Part shown: piece after piece, positions 1 to 6,781 of the stretch | How the letters are laid out: every line of letters starts with the position of its first letter | Position numbering within the stretch: the first letter of the stretch is position 1 | From: Promethearchaeia archaeon | Lineage (GTDB): Archaea; Asgardarchaeota; Lokiarchaeia; Sigyniarchaeales; SOKP01 | Direction of reading: 5' to 3' | Assembly (NCBI GenBank): GCA_029856375.1 | Contig: JAHQWX010000039.1 | Span: 1 to 10,219, forward strand | Length of the DNA stretch: 10,219 nt | Made by a program: the position numbers and the translations under genes | Notes under the pieces: model-generated | The model's database searches: none | Seen by the model: the letters and a program-made list of their open reading frames with translations, nothing else | What the model was told of the DNA's origin: nothing

Positions 1-1729
1 CATAATGGGTGTAATTTTTCTCGAAACTATCGTGCGTGATATATTTGGTCGAATCCCACGGTCTTCTTTGATACACGATATCTTTGTATTGATTCGTGTT
101 TTCGTCCCACCATCTCACTGTGCTATTTTTTAACATTCGATTTTCGTTTAACACGCCGTAATCGACCTCAAGATCGGCACCGCCACCGCCAGTACAGAAG
201 TAATGGATTTCGTTGTGGTCCCAATTGTGGCTTTTATCGTATACGAGCCCGTTCCATCCGTAAGTGTATTGATAGTGTTGATAATCGTGATCGTGAGCAA
301 AAAACACTGCGTCAACGTCCTGTTTATCGAAGATTGGGACCAATTGTCGCTGTAAATCGTAATACATCCCAGTAGTAGAAGTAGTCATAAAACTCAAGTG
401 GAACATGCAAAATATCCAATCTTGCCCTCTCGCCTTAGCTTCTATTATATCTTGCTCAATCCAATTTATTTGAGGGTCAGTCATCGTGTAAAAATGCTCA
501 AAATTATCGATCATTACGAAGTGAGCGTTGAAATAATCAAAAGAGTAGTACCGCCCAAGACTTGGATCTTGGTAAGGATACGAAAAAAGAACCCCCCAAT
601 TAGAGCTTCCCGTCCCTCCATTCCAATCGTGATTTCCTATTATCGCTTGAATCGGCCAAACAGCGCCAATTCTAGCGAAACTTTTTAACACGCGATGCCA
701 ATCCTCGAGATCTCCCCCAGTATCCGCGAGATCTCCGAGCTGACACACAAAATCAAAATCGCCCTCAAGAAGGCCGTCTGCAACCATTGCGCATTGATTC
801 ATCATAATCTCATTAGTGGGTTGCATATCGCCCACTATAGCGAATTTAAACGAATGTTCAGTAGAAGAAGCTGTTGTAAAATTAAATATATTAACCTTAT
901 GCCCTTGCTCAAAATTTTCGGGAATACTGAAATGATACATTGTGTTGGAATCTAATCCTTCTAAATACACTTTATGAAGGTTTCCCGCTGTTCCAGTAGC
1001 TATTTTGTCGAGATTATTCGGATTTTTTCCGTAATAGAGAATAGTTGAGTTGCTCTCCGCAGTTAACCAAGTGATGCACATGCTATCGTTCGGTCTATTG
1101 TTGTGCCAAGTCATCCATGGCCCCTCGTTATATCCATTACCATTTATTACAGGAGCAGAAGGGAAAATTATAAAATTTGTATAGAGATAACCAAATCCAA
1201 CACCCGAAACAATTAGAAAGAGCATGGAAAACGACGCAAAAATCGAGAACTTGATTTTATGCATTTCAGCAGAAGCGATATTCTTCACGCCAAAATATAT
1301 CAAATATCCCACTATTCCCATAAGCAAATTGCTTAAAAAGAAAACTAACAGTTGTTGAGTGGCGGGATTATCTATGTCAAAATTAAGTACATCAGCAGGG
1401 ATAATGTAAATTACTAGCATTACTATGGTGAAAGACGACGCGACTAGAACGATAAAAAGCCAGCGGTAATTATAATTCCCTTTCTGAAAAATTCTCTCGA
1501 TTCTTTTATTGCGATCTAATAAAACAGTAATTGCAATCGCAACTAACGCACTTACGAAACCTAAGAATAATGGTATTTCGGTACCTCCAAGTACTTGATT
1601 AATGATGTTTATCGCGAACGCAATTAAGACGATTAAAAAAGTAGCGCTGACGAAATTGAAAACAGAAAACATTATTCTAGCGATATTGGCCTTGTTATTT
1701 ATCCCAACTCGCGTTTCTTCCGTACTCAT
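1..1729 (-). CDS. Membrane-anchored purple-acid-phosphatase-like metallophosphoesterase, 3' end cut off by window edge
   Basis: An open frame of 576 codons runs from ATG at 1729 to the left edge without a stop. The first ~185 residues hold about five hydrophobic helices (roughly 20-40, 53-70, 88-108, 125-147, 160-182). Then comes a fibronectin-like domain typical of purple acid phosphatases (about 190-290; WMTWHNN, ITWLTAES, YLEGLDSNTMYHF), then a calcineurin-type phosphoesterase domain. Visible metal-site motifs are GDMQ (300-303), GDLAD (332-336), GNHDW (365-369), FHLSF with H444, and HDHD (479-482). The Tyr that gives true purple acid phosphatases their colour (GDxxY) is Asp336 here, so the metal centre may differ. 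The catalytic domain probably faces outside the cell, anchored by the N-terminal helices (inference). It probably hydrolyses phosphoesters; the substrate is unknown. The gene is divergent from the next phosphoesterase gene, 114 bases away. Confidence 0.88.
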   Translation of the reverse strand, partial: MSTEETRVGINNKANIARIMFSVFNFVSATFLIVLIAFAINIINQVLGGTEIPLFLGFVSALVAIAITVLLDRNKRIERIFQKGNYNYRWLFIVLVASSFTIVMLVIYIIPADVLNFDIDNPATQQLLVFFLSNLLMGIVGYLIYFGVKNIASAEMHKIKFSIFASFSMLFLIVSGVGFGYLYTNFIIFPSAPVINGNGYNEGPWMTWHNNRPNDSMCITWLTAESNSTILYYGKNPNNLDKIATGTAGNLHKVYLEGLDSNTMYHFSIPENFEQGHKVNIFNFTTASSTEHSFKFAIVGDMQPTNEIMMNQCAMVADGLLEGDFDFVCQLGDLADTGGDLEDWHRVLKSFARIGAVWPIQAIIGNHDWNGGTGSSNWGVLFSYPYQDPSLGRYYSFDYFNAHFVMIDNFEHFYTMTDPQINWIEQDIIEAKARGQDWIFCMFHLSFMTTSTTGMYYDLQRQLVPIFDKQDVDAVFFAHDHDYQHYQYTYGWNGLVYDKSHNWDHNEIHYFCTGGGGADLEVDYGVLNENRMLKNSTVRWWDENTNQYKDIVYQRRPWDSTKYITHDSFEKNYTHY

Positions 1730-1843
1730 CTTATAAATCCCATTAGAAAAGTTACTTTATAGTTATATTATTAATCAACACAATTTAACAAATTTGATTA
1801 CGAGAATTAATGATTAAAACAATGAAAAATTAATTTAATAATC
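1730..1843. promoter_or_regulatory. Divergent promoter region between two phosphoesterase genes
   Basis: This 114-base, very AT-rich gap separates two start codons pointing outward, so it must hold promoters for both genes. On the minus strand CTATAAAG (1762-1755) lies centred about 29 bases before the ATG at 1729. That fits a TATA box of a leaderless or short-leader transcript. On the plus strand I see only weak AT-rich candidates and no clear Shine-Dalgarno site before 1844. Confidence 0.45.
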
Positions 1844-3634
1844 ATGAGATTAAAACACCTTTCTATAGTGATTATCTTATTTTCATTTATTACGATTCCA
1901 TATTTTTTAAGTTTAAGTAGCAGCGATGATGTCATACAATTGGAGAGTATCGAAAATTACGATTTTGAACATAATACTGTTAAATCAGCTGGAGATGGCT
2001 ACGGTTATATTGACACTGCTAATCACCAAATGTTTTGGTTCATTCAAATTGCGGACACTCAACACATTTGGTACAACGATGATTCAATGGCTCATTTCAG
2101 GTATTTATTAAGCAATACAAGAGATATCGTAAAACCTGAATTTTTTATCCTCGCGGGCGATATCGTCGATTCCGATTATGAGAACACTTTTGGGAAAAAC
2201 GAGAGGGATCAAAGAATCGAAGAATGGCAAAATTACAACGAAATTATAACAGACACTGGAATGGATATCTCCTTTTACTTTGATTTAATGGGGAATCACG
2301 ACGCGTATGGCGATCCGGGATTCTCTCATTACATGAATTATTCTATTGTAGGAAAAGAAACGGGAAAAACTCAAATTGCGTGGGAAAAGAAATATAACTT
2401 TGGAGATTACGCGTTTATTGGCCTTCACACGGCTGAAGATCGTGGAGTTCAGTATCCTTATCAAGTCTTTGGGTATTTGAATCGCGCAGAACTGGATTGG
2501 TTTGAACAAAAACTAGAGACCTATAAGGATTACGATTTAACATTCACATTTGGCCACCATCCTGCCTTTGAGATTAATTCGCAGTTATCATCCAGTTTAA
2601 ACACATTTATCGGATTGTGTACTGCTTACGGAGTAGATTTTTATGGTATGGGGCACGGTCATCACAACACTTACGATAATTCGTTTGGTACTTTCTGCGT
2701 AGAAACTGAATCGTTTGACAATGAGGAGCGTGCGTTTCGAATCATTGCGGTCGACAATAATAAGATTTCTTCTTCAGTAGAATATGTTAATCGATGGCCC
2801 CACGCGGTAATTACAGCACCCGTCTCGCAAGAGTTTACAAATGAAGGTGTAGTCGGTACGACGAATATTAGGGTTTTGGCTTGGGATAAAAATGGAGTAA
2901 ACAAAGTCTCTTGGTCTGCGTGGAATATATTTGGAGAAATGGTTGTTGATTGGACTGATATGGTACAACAAAATGGTGGTCCTTTATGGGAAGGACCATG
3001 GAATAACACATTAGAAACTGGAAATCGCTACATAATAAAAGCAAAAATTGAAGGTGGTTCGGAGGTAGTAATAAGAGAGATATCGTTCAGTTCGATGGCG
3101 CCAATACGAGGTTTCACGATATTTAATGTTATTGTTTGGAGTTTTATAGCCTTCTTTGCCTTGATAACCTTATTACCTGCGCGCGTTTTTATTCTGAGGA
3201 AGAGATATCCCGAAAAATACGGAAAAAAACCAGATCAACTCGTTAGCAGAAAATTAGCAAAACTTTATCTTATAAAAGTCGCTATATTCTTTTTATTACC
3301 CGTGTCTTTCGGATTTCCCGTTCATGGTGAATTGGAGGCGTTTTTCCCATTTTTCACGGTAAGTATTACTGGAATCCATTTTTACTCGTTAAATCTAATA
3401 TTTGGCGGCGTTGGATTTTTACTTTCGGTAATGCCCCAAGGATTCCGCCTTTCGAAAGGTACTAAATGGAGATTTCAAGCAGATACCATTATATCGCTCG
3501 TTGGAATCGGATTGATGTTATATTTCCACGGTGGTCATTACGCAATTTCATTTATCGCGCCAGCTTTGTATGGAATGATAATTATGGATATTTTAATGTT
3601 TAATGCAACAAGAAAAGACGAAACATATAGGTAA
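1844..3634 (+). CDS. TMEM62-like membrane metallophosphoesterase
   Basis: This 596-residue protein starts with a hydrophobic signal or anchor segment (residues 5-25). A calcineurin-like phosphoesterase domain follows (about 63-305) with ADTQH (70-74), AGDIVDS (104-110), GNHDA (150-154), FGHHP (236-240) and GHGHH (270-274) as likely dimetal ligands. An Ig-like beta domain comes next (about 317-415; RWPHAVITAP, NIRVLAWD), then five hydrophobic helices (about 424-446, 474-491, 502-530, 547-561, 566-586). This order, and details such as EWQNY before GNHDA and YPYQVFGYL after it, match what I recall of eukaryotic TMEM62. The phosphoesterase domain probably lies outside the cytoplasm (inference); its substrate is unknown, as for TMEM62. 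The gene is head-to-head with another membrane phosphoesterase and 49 bases before a cupin gene on the same strand. The TMEM62 comparison is from memory, not from a search. Confidence 0.85.
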   Translation: MRLKHLSIVIILFSFITIPYFLSLSSSDDVIQLESIENYDFEHNTVKSAGDGYGYIDTANHQMFWFIQIADTQHIWYNDDSMAHFRYLLSNTRDIVKPEFFILAGDIVDSDYENTFGKNERDQRIEEWQNYNEIITDTGMDISFYFDLMGNHDAYGDPGFSHYMNYSIVGKETGKTQIAWEKKYNFGDYAFIGLHTAEDRGVQYPYQVFGYLNRAELDWFEQKLETYKDYDLTFTFGHHPAFEINSQLSSSLNTFIGLCTAYGVDFYGMGHGHHNTYDNSFGTFCVETESFDNEERAFRIIAVDNNKISSSVEYVNRWPHAVITAPVSQEFTNEGVVGTTNIRVLAWDKNGVNKVSWSAWNIFGEMVVDWTDMVQQNGGPLWEGPWNNTLETGNRYIIKAKIEGGSEVVIREISFSSMAPIRGFTIFNVIVWSFIAFFALITLLPARVFILRKRYPEKYGKKPDQLVSRKLAKLYLIKVAIFFLLPVSFGFPVHGELEAFFPFFTVSITGIHFYSLNLIFGGVGFLLSVMPQGFRLSKGTKWRFQADTIISLVGIGLMLYFHGGHYAISFIAPALYGMIIMDILMFNATRKDETYR

Positions 3635-3669
3635 GATTTAAATGAACATTAGAGAAGAAAGAAAAGTAT

Positions 3670-3676
3670 AGGAGGT
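3670..3676 (+). promoter_or_regulatory. Strong Shine-Dalgarno site of the cupin gene
   Basis: AGGAGGT is a near-complete match to the anti-Shine-Dalgarno sequence. It sits seven bases before the ATG at 3684 and fixes that start. Confidence 0.85.
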
Positions 3677-3683
3677 AAAAAAA

Positions 3684-4019
3684 ATGAAGCAAGTTAAAGA
3701 ATCTGATTTCGAATACAGAGGCGGTAAGTCGGGCGTTAAGTATCTATTTCGAGGCCCAAGTATAGATTGGGGCGTTATTCTCCTTAAGCCAGGAGAATAC
3801 ATGGGTGATAAACCACACGGCCATAACATTATAGACGAAACTTTCTTTTTCATTCAAGGAGATGGAGTAATGATTGTTGACAACAAGGAGTATCCAGCTC
3901 CAGAAGGTAGTGCATTCTTAGTCGAGCCAAAAGAAATGCATAATATTCGAAACGATTCAGATAAAGATGTGAAAGTTGTATTTATTAAAGGTGAATACAA
4001 ACCCGACGACAAAATCTAA
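3684..4019 (+). CDS. Small single-domain cupin protein
   Basis: This 111-residue protein is a single beta-barrel cupin. Motif 1 is PHGHNIIDETFFFIQGDG (residues 44-61), giving ligands His45, His47 and Glu52. Motif 2 runs from about 68 to 90 and ends in H86 and N90. The three-His/one-Glu set is complete, so it should bind a divalent metal. Proteins of this size are cytoplasmic isomerases, dioxygenases or sugar/ligand-binding proteins; nothing here tells which. The gene is only 49 bases behind the TMEM62-like gene with no visible T-tract between, so the two may be cotranscribed. It ends in a T-rich terminator-like run. Confidence 0.85.
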   Translation: MKQVKESDFEYRGGKSGVKYLFRGPSIDWGVILLKPGEYMGDKPHGHNIIDETFFFIQGDGVMIVDNKEYPAPEGSAFLVEPKEMHNIRNDSDKDVKVVFIKGEYKPDDKI

Positions 4020-4021
4020 CT

Positions 4022-4040
4022 TTAACTTTCTTTTTTTTCC
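4022..4040 (+). terminator. T-tract terminator behind the cupin gene
   Basis: An eight-T run (4031-4038) lies within a pyrimidine-rich stretch just behind the stop codon. Archaeal RNA polymerase commonly terminates at such U-tracts. No hairpin is seen. Confidence 0.5.
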
Positions 4041-4138
4041 ATTTAATTCCCATTTCACCTTATTTTATTTGGTTTTTAGTGAAAATGTTTTTAAAAGAAC
4101 AATTTTAAAAAATATATTAGAAAACTTGGTTTTTATTT

Positions 4139-4143
4139 GAGGT
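4139..4143 (+). promoter_or_regulatory. Shine-Dalgarno site supporting the TTG start of aIF1A
   Basis: GAGGT lies seven bases before TTG at 4151. It supports that unusual start codon over later ATGs such as the one at 4214. AT-rich blocks at 4087-4116 upstream could hold the TATA box. Confidence 0.65.
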
Positions 4144-4150
4144 AATCAAT

Positions 4151-4519
4151 TTGACCAAGAAACAGAAAAAGAAACAGCGTACCACTGCGGCAGCAGAAAT
4201 AACTAGAGTTAAAATGCCGAATCGTAAAGAGGGAGAGATGTTTGCCCGAATAGTAGAAATTCTCGGAAACGATAGGATGAGGGTATTTTGCGAAGATAAG
4301 AAATACCGAATAGGGAGAATTAGGGGTAAAATTAAGAAGAGAGTTTGGTTTAGAATCGGTGATCTTAGTCTCATTAATCCATACGATTGGGAGACTGAAT
4401 CTTCAGATAAATTGGGAAAATGCGAGATTTTTTGGAGATATAAAGCAAACGAGATAGCATGGTTAGAACGAAACAATAGAATTCCCGAAATCTTAGATAT
4501 AAATAATATTTCTTTCTAA
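4151..4519 (+). CDS. eif1a: Translation initiation factor aIF1A
   Basis: This 122-residue protein is the archaeal counterpart of eukaryotic eIF1A (bacterial IF1). It binds the A site of the small ribosomal subunit during initiation. A lysine-rich N-terminal tail (1-10) precedes the S1-like OB fold (about 27-97). Family-typical strings include LGNDRMRVFCED (38-49), KIKKRVWFRIGD (60-71) and IFWRY (93-97), with an extended C-terminal helix and tail (98-122). The length is normal for the family. Translation starts at TTG, supported by a Shine-Dalgarno site seven bases upstream. Spt5 follows on the same strand after 219 bases that look like a fresh promoter region, so the two are probably separate units. 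Confidence 0.95.
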   Translation: MTKKQKKKQRTTAAAEITRVKMPNRKEGEMFARIVEILGNDRMRVFCEDKKYRIGRIRGKIKKRVWFRIGDLSLINPYDWETESSDKLGKCEIFWRYKANEIAWLERNNRIPEILDINNISF

Positions 4520-4738
4520 TTCTTATTGCGTATCAACCCAAAAAGCGTATAACTCCTTAAACATATATGCAAAATTTTATATTTTATGAATTCTTTTCTT
4601 AATTTAACTTACTTTTCTAACACCTCTGAAATAAGGATTAAAAATTCCTAAATTCAATTAGGTTGTTAGAGTGATTTGTAAGGTCTTATAAAGAATTCTT
4701 AAATATGAAAATTTATATTATTAATAAAAAAGAGAAAA
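4520..4738 (+). promoter_or_regulatory. Intergenic region with the likely Spt5 promoter
   Basis: This is the longest gap in the window. CTTATAAAG (4685-4693) is a good TATA-box candidate. It would place the transcript start near 4715-4720, about 20 bases before the Spt5 ATG. A second AT-rich block (about 4560-4587) is a weaker candidate. T-rich runs around 4590-4620 may end the aIF1A transcript. I see no gene in this gap. Confidence 0.4.
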
Positions 4739-5479
4739 ATGAATATGACTGGCAGTGAAAATCTTAACGAGGGCGGAGAGGATGTCGTCGACATCGACAT
4801 GACAATGGAAAAGGACACAGAACCAAGTACAACAATCTTCGCCGTGAGGAGTACAATTAATCAGGAAAGTAATATCTTAAAGCAGATATTTTATCGATTT
4901 AAGATTTTAAAACCTCTTCCAGACATAAAGTCCATGCTCGTATCTCCTCTATTACCGGGGTTTATTTTCATTGAAGCAACGCAAAAAACCGATGTACAGA
5001 GAGCTATTCAAGGAATTCAACATATCAAGGGAAGAATTGTAGGGCAAATTAAGCTAGAAGAAATTTCTCACGTGCTTGTACCTCGCTCCGTCACGGAATA
5101 CCTTGAGGAAGGCGATAAAGTTGAAATCATAAGTGGTGTTTTTACTGGGCGTCAAGCAATAATAATGAGAATGCCACACGACACATCTGCGAGCGAAGAA
5201 GTTATTGTGAGGTTACTTCAAGAAGAATCAGATATCACAATAAAGATTCACGGAGATTACTTAAAATTAATAGAGAAAAGTAGGAGAGAAGAAGAAATCG
5301 TGAAAGTGAAAATCGAAGAAGAAATCGTAACTGACCTAGAAAAAACCATCTCATTTGACGAGGATTATGAAGCTGGTGAATTAGAGGAGGAACTCGAAGA
5401 AGAAAGCGAAGAAGAACCCGGAGAATACGAAGAATGGGACGAGGAAGAAGAAGACGAGTGGTCTAAATTCGAATTTTAA
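4739..5479 (+). CDS. spt5: Transcription elongation factor Spt5 (NusG family) with acidic C-terminal extension
   Basis: The protein (246 residues) is the archaeal Spt5/NusG homologue, which binds the RNA polymerase clamp and, with Spt4, promotes processive elongation. After an acidic leader (1-30) comes the NGN domain (about 31-115; TTIFAVRST at the first strand, LLPGFIFIEA at 71-80, IQHIKGRIVG at 93-102). The KOW domain follows (about 121-180; EGDKVEIISGVFTGRQAII at 124-142). Archaeal Spt5 usually ends there at about 150 residues. This one adds about 65 residues that become almost purely Glu/Asp from residue 207 on and end in WSKFEF. Acidic regions also occur in eukaryotic Spt5, but at the N-terminus. 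A second ATG at 4745 is an alternative start. Confidence 0.93.
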   Translation: MNMTGSENLNEGGEDVVDIDMTMEKDTEPSTTIFAVRSTINQESNILKQIFYRFKILKPLPDIKSMLVSPLLPGFIFIEATQKTDVQRAIQGIQHIKGRIVGQIKLEEISHVLVPRSVTEYLEEGDKVEIISGVFTGRQAIIMRMPHDTSASEEVIVRLLQEESDITIKIHGDYLKLIEKSRREEEIVKVKIEEEIVTDLEKTISFDEDYEAGELEEELEEESEEEPGEYEEWDEEEEDEWSKFEF

Positions 5480-5517
5480 GGGGTAAATGCCCCAACTAAC
5501 TAAAAATAGTTTTAGTT
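5480..5517 (+). other. Two tandem hairpins between Spt5 and the longin gene
   Basis: Directly behind the Spt5 stop, GGGG (5480-5483) can pair with CCCC (5490-5493) over a six-base loop. Next, AACTAACTA (5494-5502) can pair with TAG (5507-5509) and TTAGTT (5512-5517) across a four-A loop, with two bulged T. No T-tract follows. A processing site or a translation control element just ahead of the next Shine-Dalgarno site is as likely as a terminator. Confidence 0.45.
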
Positions 5518-5521
5518 CACT

Positions 5522-5527
5522 GGTGAT
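5522..5527 (+). promoter_or_regulatory. Shine-Dalgarno site pointing to an ATA start
   Basis: GGTGAT matches six bases of the ideal Shine-Dalgarno sequence and ends five bases before ATA at 5533. No ATG, GTG or TTG lies at that place in the frame, so this site is the main evidence for a non-standard start of the longin gene. Confidence 0.5.
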
Positions 5528-5532
5528 TTAAA

Positions 5533-6273
5533 ATAATAAGAAGTATTTTCATTTTAAGAAGCACTGGAGAACTTATTTACTATAAGATATATGACGATAT
5601 CTTTAATCTTAAATTAACGAGCGGTTTTCTCTCTGCAATTTATGCTTTTTTAAAAAACGCCCTAAAGACAATTGAACTTAACGAAATCGAAATCGGTCAA
5701 TTTCGATTCATTTTTGAAATTGAAAAAATAAACGATACTGAACTTTTATTCGTAGTTTTATCCGATCGCACCGATAATTTATTAGAGCTTCGAGCTGATT
5801 TGCTTGAAATTAAAGAAAAATTTAGCAAAACTTACCACGATCAATTACTTAATTTTAATGGAAATGTCACGGATTTTTTTGATTTCGATTCTACCATTAC
5901 TCAAATTATTGAAGATTCAAAGTACATAATCGACGAATTAACTTTCTATAAGATAAAGCAAATTTTTAACGAACTTAAGACGTTCTCATCTTTCGTAATC
6001 GATTCTGCTCTTATAACGCAGAATGGCGGAATAGTTCTTACTACTCTCGACGACCGCATTTTATCCGAAATAACTAGGTTACTCGAGGCACGCTATTTTA
6101 CAGGAAAAACTGAGATTAACGAATTAATAACTTTGGAAGATTTTGGAATATTATGCCTTCACGCGGTAAATACTTCTCTTATAAGTGTGATTCAATTCAA
6201 AAGGGAATGCCCTTTTGAGACAGCATTAATTATATCTAAAAAATTTTCTAAAAGAATAAAAACTACATTATGA
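5533..6273 (+). CDS. Longin-like plus roadblock-like domain protein, probable non-ATG start
   Basis: Read from ATA at 5533 the product has 246 residues. The first ~115 fit a longin fold: a beta hairpin (IRSIFILRSTGELIYYKIY, 2-20), a helix (29-46), two strands (52-64 and 70-78; LLFVVLSDRTD) and a long helix (82-105). The second part (about 150-246) reads like a roadblock/LC7 domain: strands FVIDSALITQNGGIVLTT (154-171), a helix (172-188), strands EINELITLEDFGILCLHAV (194-212) and SLISVIQF (215-222), and a C-terminal helix. Both folds act in small-GTPase regulation and membrane traffic in eukaryotes and are abundant in Asgard archaea. The frame is open back to a stop at 5524-5526 but has no ATG/GTG/TTG until TTG 5800 (residue 90), which would cut the longin fold. 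Domain calls rest on secondary-structure pattern, not a search. Confidence 0.7.
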   Translation: MIRSIFILRSTGELIYYKIYDDIFNLKLTSGFLSAIYAFLKNALKTIELNEIEIGQFRFIFEIEKINDTELLFVVLSDRTDNLLELRADLLEIKEKFSKTYHDQLLNFNGNVTDFFDFDSTITQIIEDSKYIIDELTFYKIKQIFNELKTFSSFVIDSALITQNGGIVLTTLDDRILSEITRLLEARYFTGKTEINELITLEDFGILCLHAVNTSLISVIQFKRECPFETALIISKKFSKRIKTTL

Positions 6274-6393
6274 ATATACTGGTTCCCATATTTTGACCTA
6301 CAAATATATATATTAGTAATTTTCTATTGAATCTTTAAAAACTATGCAAACGATTATTTAATATCAGCAAAAAAAAAAGTGGGGTAAATAGCA
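6274..6393 (+). promoter_or_regulatory. Promoter region and Shine-Dalgarno site of the zinc-ribbon gene
   Basis: The gap holds AT-rich TATA-like blocks (AAATATATATATTA near 6302-6315 and TTTAAAAA near 6333-6340). GGGGT (6381-6385) lies eight bases before TTG at 6394 and supports that start codon. Confidence 0.4.
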
Positions 6394-6636
6394 TTGAGCG
6401 ATAAGGAGGAAGATACTCAAGAAGAAGACGACTCAAAAACCGAAGATGTCTCTCCTACAATTATTTCTTCTCACGATAAAGAGGTTCTTTCGCAAAAACC
6501 TCCTAATAGCGAAATCGTTTCGTATTTCTTACAATTTAATTGCGCTAATTGTCAATCGCCTATAGGCTTGAAGTCCGCTTCTGCTAGCCTTAAGATCAAA
6601 TGCCCTAATTGTAAAAAGGTTAATGTGTTCCAGTAA
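6394..6636 (+). CDS. Small acidic protein with a C-terminal zinc ribbon
   Basis: This 80-residue protein starts at TTG behind GGGGT. Residues 1-20 are nearly all Asp/Glu/Ser/Thr and look disordered; a short linker follows. The C-terminus holds four cysteines in two CxxC knuckles (C50/C53 in NCANCQ and C70/C73 in KCPNCKK), a one-zinc ribbon. Such ribbons bind nucleic acid or protein partners; no specific family is recognised. It has its own upstream region, and an A-rich 145-base gap separates it from the next gene, so it is probably a single-gene unit. Confidence 0.75.
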   Translation: MSDKEEDTQEEDDSKTEDVSPTIISSHDKEVLSQKPPNSEIVSYFLQFNCANCQSPIGLKSASASLKIKCPNCKKVNVFQ

Positions 6637-6781
6637 AATTCTCTTTCATTAATCTCATTCTATACCTTTTTTAAAAAAAAGTTAAATATAAGCAACAATT
6701 ACAAAACTTAGTTTATTCTATATACGGAGTCAATTTTTAAAAAAAAATAAAAAAAAAATCGTAAAAAAGAGGATACAAAGA
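6637..6781 (+). promoter_or_regulatory. A/T-rich leader of the acyl-CoA dehydrogenase gene
   Basis: The gap contains several long A runs (for example 6673-6680, 6739-6747 and 6750-6758). A possible TATA block, GTTAAATATAAG, lies at 6681-6692. GAGGAT (6769-6774) lies seven bases before the ATG at 6782 and acts as its Shine-Dalgarno site. Confidence 0.4.

Noticed and set aside
398..955. Two plus-strand open frames of 96 and 86 codons
   Set aside because: They lie inside the minus-strand phosphatase frame, which carries clear catalytic motifs; the plus-strand products have no recognisable features.
4117..4476. Minus-strand open frame of 119 codons
   Set aside because: It is the antisense shadow of the aIF1A gene.
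4647..4662. CCTAA / TTAGG inverted repeat before Spt5
   Set aside because: A five-pair stem with a six-base loop in AT-rich DNA is expected by chance and it does not sit at a promoter or terminator position.
5800..6273. TTG at 5800 as start of a 157-residue protein
   Set aside because: The same frame upstream encodes strands and a helix that complete a longin fold, and no Shine-Dalgarno site precedes 5800, which lies inside a helix.
6735..6768. Dense A runs as a possible repeat element
   Set aside because: Simple A-rich leader sequence, common in this AT-rich genome; no repeat unit is seen.
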